Source: Larix sibirica (taxonomy: Eukaryota > Streptophyta > Pinopsida > Pinales > Pinaceae). Taken from it: DNA of 11,038 bases. The stretch spans positions 33,155 to 44,192 of the forward strand of contig NWUY0300065150.1 in the NCBI GenBank assembly GCA_004151065.3, written 5' to 3'. Positions 1 through 7,288 of the stretch are shown piece after piece (position 1 is the stretch's first letter; each line of letters opens with the position of its first letter). The notes below the pieces were generated by a model that was not told the origin of the DNA, ran no database searches, and was given only the letters and a program-made list of their open reading frames with translations. The translations under genes and the position numbers were made by a program.

Positions 1-1499
1 AACTTTCATTTTTCCTAGGAATTGAGCTTAGGAAGTCCCCAACAACCTCCTAGATTACACTAGAGTACATTACCACAATTGCTTAAAAGAAATTATTAGT
101 CTAGCAACATGATTTAGCTTGAAATAGTTTATACTCTAAGCCTATTGCATATTGCTTTCTTGTCTAAATCAATTTAGATCAAACCCACTCTTCACACAGA
201 TAAGGGACCTAAAATCTCTTATGATCATAGCATGCTCTTTTCATTTCCCCCATAATAATATACAGGAAAATCAGAAAATATCATAAGAGAAAAACACCCC
301 TCTTTTTCATTTTGCTTGTGCTTAGTTCTGTTTTGAAAAATAGGTACACTTTAGAAAGAAACACATTAAGAAGGAGTAACTATACCACATATGTTAGTAT
401 CTCCTTACATTAATTTTTCATAAAGTTATTTGCAAAAGCTTTCTATACTTCAAGAATTATCTCCTTGTATTTGTTCAGTTCAATCACACACTAAGGGACC
501 TATAGACTCTTCTCCTTGAAGAATTCTCATCATCGTGCGCTCATAAAGCGATCTTGATGAATCAAAAACATTGAGAGGTTTTAAATACCTCCCTTATCAC
601 ACCTAAATCAAACTTGACCCTTTAAAATGAAATCATGGATAGAACCAATGTAAATTCCTCTATTAATAGGTCAACAAATAATTTATAGTTCAAAGTTAGG
701 ATTGTTGGGCTAGGCATCCAAACAATGCCCCTGAAACTTTTTCATATGAAACAATAGTGGTTATTGACTTTAATGGAACTTTTAAATACTACTATAAGCA
801 AGTGTGATCAAACTTGGATAAGAAAGTGTGGTGCCCAAGGATGCTAAAGTTGAGGTTGATTTGGTTTTGTTCACCACATTGAGCCACCCAAATATTTATG
901 GAGGTGACACTTGACCATTTGAGGTTGAACCTCTTATCCAAAGTTAATCTGAGTATCTTAGTAGGCAAAAACTAGGATTTTCACCATGTGGAATTTATGG
1001 GATGCATTTGCACCTGAGTCATATTTTGTTGGCTATTGGAAATGTTTCCAATACTTCTAGAACATAGCCCTAATTTCCCTCATTCTAATTGATTTGGTCA
1101 TACCTTCACTAGCCATATTTGGTGGGTTCATAACCATCCAACAATAGATCTATTTGAAGTTCCAGTGACTATTGTTTAGAAGAAGGAAAATAATTCAAGA
1201 TAGGATCACATTATCATTTCTCTAAATTACAAAGAACCCTATGTAATCGAGAAACATACACATTAAAAATCCACATTTATGCTCATTAGACAGATACTAT
1301 TGCATCATTTTTTGCATGCATTGTCCGTGACCATCATATTGTTGAATTTTTTGATTTTTAACTAGTTCCTATTTCTGCAAATTTTTCCATCACATCTAGA
1401 ACCATAGAAAAACTACCACTTTCACGCCATTCTCTGAGGCTCCAAATCCTCCCTCCCATCAGAGGAGGAATGTTTTATCATACACCTCCCCCCATCTTC
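1..1499. other. Unassigned AT-rich sequence upstream of gag remnant
   Basis: No reading frame here resembles a family I know, and the frames are short and closed. The stretch precedes the gag relic, so part of it may be the decayed untranslated leader or LTR of that element. I found no convincing primer-binding site: the common plant start TGGTATCAGAGC is absent, and no long direct repeat matches sequence downstream. A weak repeated phrase, TAAGGGACCTA, occurs near 202 and 493, each time followed by a CTCTT within about ten bases. A short inverted repeat, TTCCTA/TAGGAA, sits at 12-34. The minus-strand open stretch at 1422-1643 is mostly a shadow of the gag N-terminal repeat. Confidence 0.4.
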
Positions 1500-1504
1500 A
1501 ACGA

Positions 1505-1798
1505 GGAGTCCGCCACTTAACATGCACACGAGTGAAACAATGTCCGGATATGTTATGCTTGGACATATCTTTCTCATCACCTCACCTAAAGGACCAATCC
1601 CCAGTCCTTCTACATCAAGCAGAATAACTTTCCCACCATACACAATGGAAAGTACCCCTCAAACAAATTTTCCATTTATGGCTAGTCTAAATAGCCTTGA
1701 CTTACTATAAACTCATAAACGAACCTATCCAACATGACCAAGCATGTCTTCAAATGTTGATTAAGTTACCCTTATACATTCCAAAGTTTGGNGTGATG
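1505..1798 (+). repeat. Gag N-terminal tandem duplication, copy 1
   Basis: First of two head-to-tail copies about 294 bp apart. Anchors shared with the next copy include GCTTGGACAT (1557 and 1851), GAACCTATCCAACATGACC (1721 and 2015) and ATTCCAAAGTTTG (1778 and about 2071). In this copy the phrase KLINEPIQHD runs in one frame into MLIKLPLYIPKFG. It is therefore locally more open than copy 2, but it reaches the later gag core only through the second copy. The ambiguous base N at 1792 lies at the junction. The copy edges are good to about 10-20 bp. Confidence 0.8.
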
Positions 1799-2092
1799 GA
1801 GGGATACCATTTAACTTGCACACACATGCGACAGTAATCAAATATGTTGTGCTTGGACATACCTTTCTCGACACCCCTCCTCAAGGAATAATCCTTATTC
1901 CTTCCGCATCTAGCAGAGGAACTCTTCTTCCAAGCACGATGGAAGGACCCCCTCCAACAAATTTTCCATTAATGGCTTAGTTTAAATCTCCCTGATTTAT
2001 CTAAACTCATCAATGAACCTATCCAACATGACCCATGTTGGTTGCAATGTTGACCAAGTTACCTTCGGACATTCCAAAGTTTGAAGGAAAAC
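1799..2092 (+). repeat. Gag N-terminal tandem duplication, copy 2
   Basis: Second copy of the ~294-bp unit, running directly into the single-copy gag core. It reads DLSKLINEPIQHDP in one frame and then needs a frameshift to enter MLTKLPSDIPKFEGK. The frameshifts differ from those of copy 1: copy 1 has an extra base near its CTATAAACTC, and copy 2 has one near GCTTAGTTTAAA. These lesions therefore arose after the duplication. Similarity to copy 1 is clear throughout but far from perfect. Confidence 0.8.
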
Positions 2093-2410
2093 AAGGGGAT
2101 GACCCAACCAACCATGTGATGTTATTTCACCTCTGTTACTTGTCCAACAACGTATCCAAAGACAACATCCATCTTAGACTCTTTCAAATAATCCTCATAA
2201 GTACAACAACTAAATGGTATGTCACCTTACCAACATGCATGCATACCATCTTTGGGTCCATTACCATTGTGTTTTTAACCTACTTTTAACTCCTATCTAG
2301 CCACAGAATTAGTTTGGAGATGCTTTGGAGTTTCGATAGAATAGATCAACACATATCACAAACCACATTCATGAATGGCACTGATGGCGCACATTGTGTA
2401 AAATCAAAAT

Positions 2411-2723
2411 CCAACCCAATTTTTTATTGGATTGGTTCCTTAAGTCCCTCTTACCCATGATCACGAAATATGTTGCGAAAACCATGCCACATACTGAATA
2501 TGAATCCATCCTCAAATATCAACATTTTGATATAATTTATGCCTAGTCAAGGTATCTACATATCGTCATACCCGTTACTCCTCGCCATTGGGCATTAGAT
2601 CAAACCAACCCTTGTTCGTCACATATGATTGACAATATATTTGGGATGATTTCCCGTCAAGGAACTACAGTATTTCCAATTTTAATATGAGATAGGATAA
2701 TGTCAACTTTATATTTATGTATT
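2411..2723 (+). repeat. Gag C-terminal tandem duplication, copy 1 (313 bp)
   Basis: First of two adjacent, gap-free 313-bp copies. Both begin CCAACCCAA and end ATATTTATGTATT. My hand alignment gives about 52 mismatches over 313 positions, roughly 83% identity. This copy encodes NFLLDWFLKSLLPMITK, then TEYESILKYQHFDIIYA, a TAG at 2544-2546, and a TGA at 2688-2690. Compared with copy 2 it has drifted further from the expected gag residues, for example KYVAKTM in place of KDVAKTM. Confidence 0.88.
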
Positions 2724-3036
2724 CCAACCCAAATTTTTATTGGATTGGTTCCTTAAGTCCCTCTTACCCATGATCACCAAAGATGTCGCGAAAACCATGC
2801 CACAGTCTAAAGATGAAGCCATCCTCAAAGACCAATATTTTGATCTAATTCATGCCTAGTTAGGGTATTTATATACCACCATACTCGATGCTCCTCGCCA
2901 TCGGTCATTAGATCAAACCAAATCTAGCACATCAAATATGACTTATGGTATTGTTGGGACAATTTCCCATAAAGGAACTATGGTATTTCCACTTTTACTA
3001 TGAGATAGGAGAGTGCCAACTTCATATTTATGTATT
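2724..3036 (+). repeat. Gag C-terminal tandem duplication, copy 2 (313 bp)
   Basis: Second 313-bp copy, abutting the first with no spacer. It reads FLLDWFLKSLLPMITKDVA, AILKDQYFDLIHA, then a TAG at 2857-2859, LGYLYTTILDAPRH, and a TGA at 3001-3003. It keeps more of the ancestral-looking residues than copy 1. Both stop codons occupy exactly the same repeat positions as in copy 1 (offset 313). Sequence similarity to gag ends at the copy boundary, after which the DNA is anonymous. Confidence 0.88.
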
Positions 3037-3789
3037 TGAATAATATGTTTAAGATAAATAAAAAAAATCATTCCAAATGGCCCTTTTTATCCATGCGATT
3101 TCAATTGATGGTATAACTATTTGAAACTTTGGGTGTAGATCTATGATCAATAACATTTTTTTGTGTATATATACACATCATATAACTGTCTTTGTCATAT
3201 CATTTTTTTTATTTAGAAAATTGCTTGTTAGGGGTGCACCTTGACCACAAGTGAGGACCCATCAAGGGCCTCTTCTTGGCATTCTCAATGAAAGATGTGG
3301 ATCTGCTTCCAACTACGCACAATCAAGCAACAAATGAAGACCACCAAGAGAGGTGGCATAGCTAACCAAATAACTCAAAATGGTGAGTTCCTAGCCATTC
3401 TATTAGCCATCTTAGAAAATGAATGACCATTACAAGAAACAGAACAAGGTTGGGCCAAAAATATCCCCATTTAAGAGATGCTAAATAATGAAAGGGGCAT
3501 TACACCCAAGAATGACGATGAGTAGACACCCCATGGTTGGCTAACTGTGGGAATTTAATTGCATTCAGGATTTATTCGCATTTTACTTTAGTTTTGATTG
3601 TGGGTTGGTGGATGTATGCCCCATTTACAAGGCCAAAAAAATGTATTTATGTAGTTTTTTTGGATGTTGTGGAACTCAACCATTTTTTTTCTTACTTTTT
3701 CCCTACAACTTGAGTAGTCATTAATTTCTTTGAGATTTCCTAATTACTTGGTGGAATTTCCCTTTGTGATTCTTTTTTTGTAATATGAT
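3037..3789. other. Unassigned sequence after gag; no pol found
   Basis: A gag-pol element should continue here with a CCHC knuckle, protease and reverse transcriptase. I see none of their signatures (DTGA-type protease site, YVDD-type polymerase site) in any forward frame. The stretch includes a perfect 16-bp AT palindrome at 3162-3177 (TGTGTATATATACACA), a small GGTGCACC palindrome at 3233-3240, and T-rich runs at 3650-3780. The T-rich end resembles untranslated or LTR-like plant DNA, but I cannot assign it. Confidence 0.4.
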
Positions 3790-4101
3790 TTGTATTATGA
3801 AGTTTATGTAATGAAATATGAAACATATTTCCCAGAGAAAAAAGGCTTAGTATCGACTATCCATATCAACATTCATGTGTTCCTTTTGAACAAGTCTCAT
3901 TTTTTCCCACTATCATTCCCATCTACTATCCTCTTGTTTGTAGGTGGAGCATTGAGGCTTTTCCTTAGCCATGTTGGACCTACTCATTTTTCCAAACCTA
4001 TAGTCCATTTCACTTACCTTGGAGGCATTAGTTGTAGTATAGAGGATATTCCAATGGTCCTTGAAATCAATAAAATAGTTGATCTCCAATGGAAGTTTTA
4101 A
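3790..4101 (+). other. Unrecognised 103-codon open frame, doubtful gene
   Basis: An ATG-started frame of 103 codons ends in TAA. I do not recognise the product. The middle (about residues 30-60) is hydrophobic, with a run FFPLSFPSTILLFVGGALRL that could be a membrane segment, and the C-terminal part reads VHFTYLGGISCSIEDIP. The N-terminal third is low-complexity (YYEVYVMKYETYF) and lies over an AT-rich, T-tract context that looks non-coding. The opposite strand is also open over much of the same DNA, which weakens the case. It could be an exon or transposon fragment or chance. It lies about 380 bp upstream of the H+-pyrophosphatase relic, but its sequence does not match any part of that protein I know. 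Confidence 0.15.
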
Positions 4102-4481
4102 CCTTATTTCCCCCCATGAATATACTATAATTTGTAGCAACCATTTTAATGCCCATTGAGGAAACCCAACTGTAAAACCAATACCATTGAACATAAATGA
4201 GATATATCAATTTACCACAGTGCACGGGAAAACATTTAATCCTTTGAAAACATAATGCACACTCAAAAGAAAAGAACAAGACTTGAAATTCTATCAATTG
4301 GACTTTCTTATCCGTAAGAAATAGGTAATAAGGTATCCTTGAAACAATCCTCTTTTGTTGTGGGATATGTTCTATGAATCAACTTCTGAGAAGGGTTTTG
4401 GTGGCTAAATATGTGTTATTTCACTTTATATGTTGTGATCCCTTGATACAAGGTCGTGAATGAATTATTTATTAATATATG
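4102..4481. other. Unassigned; possibly intron remnant upstream of H+-PPase exon
   Basis: If the H+-pyrophosphatase fragment that follows came from a normal gene, this stretch should hold the preceding intron and perhaps another exon. I searched for the expected upstream protein (the [20 protein letters not shown] region) in all forward frames and did not find it. The sequence just before 4486 ends ATATATGCAAG, a weak splice-acceptor-like context. Minus-strand open frames here carry no family signature. Confidence 0.35.
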
Positions 4482-4895
4482 CAAGCCTTTTCCATTGGTT
4501 TAACTGCATTGGTGTCTCTTTCATTATTTGGAGCATTTGTATGTCAGCACGCAATTTAAGTAGTGGATGTCCTTACGCCCAAAATATTCATTGGATTAAT
4601 TGTTGGTTCCATGCTTCCTTATTGGTTTTCAACAATGACACTGAAAAGTCTAGGGAGTGAAGCATTGAAAATGCTTAAAGAGGTTTTCATACAATTCCAA
4701 AGTATTTCAGGTCTAATGGAAGGAACTGTCGAACTAGACTATGCAACTTGTGTGATGGTATCAATGGATTCCTCACTCAAATAAATAGTTCCTCCTAGTG
4801 CCCTTTTAGTGCTCACAACCTGTATTGCTGGTGTTGTGTTTGGATTTTAGACTATATCTATATTTCTAGCTGGAGCCGTTGTCTCTGGTGTACAA

Positions 4896-4990
4896 GTACT
4901 TTCAAGTCTTTATTTGTCTTTAAAAATGTTCTTCTTACCGAGAAAAAAATGGGGGGGGGATGGTGTGATGATTCATATTATGTATTGCAG
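4896..4990 (+). other. Retained intron in H+-PPase relic
   Basis: About 95 bp starting GTACTT directly after the VSGVQ codons and ending TATTGCAG directly before the VAISASN codons, so both splice sites look intact. It contains a run of nine G at 4951-4959, unusual for a plant intron and a likely site of length error. Exon junctions on both sides are in phase 0. Confidence 0.8.
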
Positions 4991-5050
4991 GTTGCAATAT
5001 CAGCTTCTAACACTAGTGATGCTTGGGACAATGCCAAGAAATACATAGAG

Positions 5051-5144
5051 GTATATCATTTTGGATGTAATATCTCTTTTTTTGCACTCACCATGCTTAG
5101 CAACTTTTAATTGATTTGTGGGTTGTTTATTGTTGTTGGTAGAG
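5051..5144 (+). other. Retained intron in H+-PPase relic
   Basis: Starts GTATATC straight after AAATACATAGAG (KYIE) and ends at an AG near 5142-5144. With the AG at 5143-5144 the next exon begins GCATCACAA in phase 0, losing an Ala-Gly pair expected from the family. With the AG at 5141-5142 the frame would shift by two bases. The acceptor region is thus slightly damaged or moved; the donor is convincing. Confidence 0.75.
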
Positions 5145-5375
5145 GCATCACAAGTTGCAAGGGATATTGGTCCTAAAGGATCTGATGCCCACAAGGTTGA
5201 TGTTATCGATGATGCCATCGAGGAACCATTGAAATATACATTAGGGCCATCTCTGAACATTCTAATCAGACTGATGGTTATTGAGCCACTTCTATTTGCA
5301 CCATTTTTTGTTGCTCATAGAGGACTTATTTTTAAAGTTAAAAAGGTGAACTCCTTCACAACCTTAGATATTTAG

Positions 5376-6043
5376 TGGCACAATAATATAGGTTAATCAA
5401 TATACTATTGTTTTCCTTGTGGGTTTTAGGCTCTTCCTAGCCAAGGGAAACTTTAATTTCAAACACTATGGTTAATAAGTATAAGTCCTATCCTGTTGAA
5501 CTGATCAATGTTTTGAATTTCTAAGATAGTTTTGTATCACAACTTTCTTCACTATGTAAAGAAAAATATATAGTCGAGAATCCAGGTTAAGGTCAGTGGC
5601 ATTTGATAGGATTATGGTATGTTATTATGCACTTTTTTCAGTGGACCAAAAATGTGGAATTTGAGTGGCTTATCAGATGGTATCATGCACTCTTTTCACC
5701 TAGGACAAGAATCATATATAAGTTCTTTTTGAACTATTGTTAGGACTTTAATTTTGGTTAATAATGTTATGCTTCAGTTTTAAAAAAACGTACCATGATT
5801 TTCAAGAGTTCTCTTGTTACATTGTTGGTTTCAACTGTTCAAAATGTGTAGACAATACTATGGTTTTCAACACTAGTGTTTACATTTCAACAAAACTATC
5901 CTAAATTTTAGAAAGTTCAACAAAATTTCCTTAATGTTAGTAATCTAGAAACTTCCCTAAATTTTAGTAATATGTCCTAAATTTCAGAAAACTAGAAGTT
6001 CAGTAGTTCCACATCTAGGAGGTATGATTTCCCAGATGGCAAG
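5376..6043. other. Unassigned sequence downstream of H+-PPase relic
   Basis: This would correspond to the 3' untranslated and flanking DNA of the H+-pyrophosphatase copy. It has no open frame of note. A weak ~58-bp repeated phrase is present (ATGCACTTTTTTCA at 5627 and ATGCACTCTTTTCA at 5685). A small family of CCTAAATTTTAG-like motifs lies at 5900-5987. Confidence 0.4.
5900..5987 (+). repeat. Short degenerate CCTAAATTTTAG repeats
   Basis: The 12-mer CCTAAATTTTAG occurs at 5900-5911 and 5956-5967, and as CCTAAATTTCAG at 5976-5987. A looser version (CCTTAATGTTAG) ends near 5940. Each is followed by AAA- or TAAT-rich spacer with recurring AAGTTCAACAAAA. This looks like local slippage-derived repetition rather than a named element. 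Confidence 0.5.
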
Positions 6044-7028
6044 GTGGGGGGATTTAAGTCCTCCCCCATATCCATTAAGTTTGGTGTGATGGGGGTGGGT
6101 AGTATAGTCCCCACACCCTATTCCTCCATAAAAACTATGTATAACCCTAAAGTTACACTCCCTTCTTTGAGAATGATCATGGTAGAAACCCTAATTTGGT
6201 GTTGGCCACCTTCATCCCTTGCAATGTTTTCTTTCACTATGCCAATGAGACACCTCTATTTTCCATCCTTTCTATCTTTAAGTTGTTATCTTTGAGTGTG
6301 CGGAAGAAGGATACCTCAAATTTATTAATTAAATATTTAATTTGTTGAATGATTATACCTGTATATGCAAGAAAGGAGATACCTTCATTTCTTCTCAGTG
6401 AGTTTATGGCTAGGGAAGAATCCCCAAAAATTTATATGACTCCACATGTGTGTGTGGATAATATTTTTAGGTCCAAGAATGCTACTAGTAGTTATCCCTT
6501 GTTGTTTGTGCTTGAGTCGATTCCCCGGGCATAGGATACTTCTTTGCCTCCTTTGGCATCAAATATGATTCCTTTGCACCCGATACCCGTAGATTTATTT
6601 TGGATGCTTTGTCAAAGAATAATCTATATTTGTTTCTATTCGTAATCCACTTTCCTATCTTTGTAGCCCCTATTCTTAGCTTCTAGCTATCATCCCCCAT
6701 TAGGTAGTAAATTAGGATGGTTTGGACTATTGGTGGGGAGATTACCATATTCTACAACCAATATTTCTCTTGAGGAATGAAGAGATATTTCTGGTCCTTT
6801 CCTTTTCACATCCAATTATAACTTTTTCTAGAATCCCGACGAGCTAAATCCACTAGTTGGAGAGGAGGGGTTTCTTCCTACTTGAAGATGAACAACACAA
6901 TCTATATTTTCCACAATAGAAGCTCAGGAAGGATTAACTAAACATGATCTAGGAGAGTTTTCCCTACAAGGATACGATTGGTACTCTTTTTTACATGTGA
7001 GAAACATCTACCACCAATCACATGGATG
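6044..7028. other. Unassigned sequence with short open frames only
   Basis: Two modest forward frames are present (6044-6295, 83 codons; 6349-6534, 61 codons). The second reads smoothly as AREESPKIYMTPHVCVDNIF and RSKNATSSYPLLFVLESIP, protein-like in texture but with no family I recognise. Continuing past its TAG at 6532-6534 the same frame stays open for a further 30 or so codons, so a broken coding fragment is possible. Telomere-like AACCCTAA words near 6143 and 6187 are isolated and probably incidental. Confidence 0.3.
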
Positions 7029-7288
7029 CTAGACCATTAGATATATCTCTCTAAAGACCAATTTCCAAACTTGTTTTATGCTTTGAAATTCTAGGAATAG
7101 ATATTGGGAGGTCTCTTTTGTTTCTTTGTACAAGACACAATGAGATGAGCCATGGATCCTGCTCTTATGAAGATTTAAAATTGTAAGAAGTTGTTTTGGG
7201 CCATTAACCAACATAAGATTTTTATTTTTGGCATCTTCAACTTTAATATTGGCTCATGTTTCATTCCACTGGTTGTTTTCCACCCTAA
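7029..7288 (-). pseudogene. LINE-type polyprotein tail: zf-RVT domain remnant
   Basis: On the minus strand, reading from 7288 downward, one frame gives GMKHEPILKLKMPKIKILCW and LMAQNNFLQF before a TAA at 7175-7177. A second frame, open 7214-7029, continues LLTILNLHKSRIHGSSHCVL, YKETKETSQYLFLEFQSIK and QVWKLVF. Together these follow the order of the reverse-transcriptase zinc-binding domain found near the C-terminus of plant non-LTR retrotransposons: a PK-K-FxW stretch, an ILT..NL.KR.I line, then CxxC...HLFxxC......W. A frameshift lies between about 7178 and 7214. Of the four zinc ligands only the first Cys remains; the others read Tyr (VLY), Tyr (QYLF) and Phe (LEF). I could not find the reverse transcriptase or endonuclease upstream (higher coordinates). 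Recognition is by motif pattern only. A host gene carrying the same domain is the main alternative. Confidence 0.62.

Larger units (their letters stand above)
1500..3036 (+). pseudogene. gag: Ty3/Gypsy-type retrotransposon gag, decayed and internally duplicated
   Basis: Remnant of the capsid (gag) region of a plant LTR retrotransposon; gag would package element RNA in cytoplasmic particles. The clearest part is the open frame 2035-2289. It contains LPSDIPKFEGK, then DDPTNHVMLFHL, DNIHLRLFQ, TKWYVTLP and IVFLTYF, in the order and spacing typical of the retrotransposon gag family. Just upstream, in another frame, is KLINEPIQHD, which precedes that block in related gag proteins. After a frameshift near 2325 comes DRIDQHISQ, and from 2418 NFLLDWFLKSLLPMITK and ILKYQHFDIIYA, the later conserved part. 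Stops fall at 2544-2546 and 2688-2690, and several frameshifts are needed to connect the pieces. The N- and C-terminal portions are each present twice in tandem. No CCHC knuckle, protease or polymerase follows, so the fragment is non-autonomous. Family identity is confident; exact ends are approximate. Confidence 0.85.
4482..5375 (+). pseudogene. AVP1-like: Vacuolar H+-pyrophosphatase (type I), 3' exons only, broken
   Basis: Relic of the plant vacuolar proton pump that hydrolyses pyrophosphate to acidify the vacuole. Only about the last fifth of the ~770-residue, multi-span membrane protein is present. Piece 1 (4482-4895) reads [50 protein letters not shown], then IVPPSALLVLT and AGAVVSGVQ. 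Piece 2 (4991-5050) reads VAISASNTSDAWDNAKKYIE. Piece 3 (from about 5145) reads [20 protein letters not shown], then [11 protein letters not shown] and LLFAPFF. Introns of about 95 and 94 bp run GT-AG, so this is a genomic, not retrocopied, fragment. In-frame stops occur at 4557-4559 (TAA), 4782-4784 (TAA) and 4848-4850 (TAG). In piece 3 two conserved acidic positions are changed: family GDP reads EEP and KDT reads KYT. The usual FKIF-like end is lost, and the frame runs on about 10 codons to TAG at 5373. The upstream gene is missing. Family assignment is very secure; type I rather than type II is by resemblance. Confidence 0.93.

Noticed and set aside
1422-1643. Minus-strand 73-codon frame (LLDVEGLGIGPLGEVMRK)
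   Set aside because: It overlaps the gag N-terminal repeat in antisense. The second repeat copy has stops in the same antisense frame, so it is not conserved.
3162-3177. Perfect TGTGTATATATACACA palindrome
   Set aside because: It is simple alternating AT/GT sequence with no associated gene or repeat partner; chance is sufficient.
4460-4660. Plus-strand 66-codon frame
   Set aside because: Frame-shifted shadow of the first H+-pyrophosphatase exon piece.
5000-5260. Minus-strand 86-codon open frame across the H+-PPase terminal exons
   Set aside because: It is an antisense shadow; the plus strand over the same bases encodes unmistakable H+-pyrophosphatase motifs.
6140-6195. Telomere-type AACCCTAA words
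   Set aside because: Two isolated words 45 bp apart are expected by chance or as promoter telo-boxes; there is no array.
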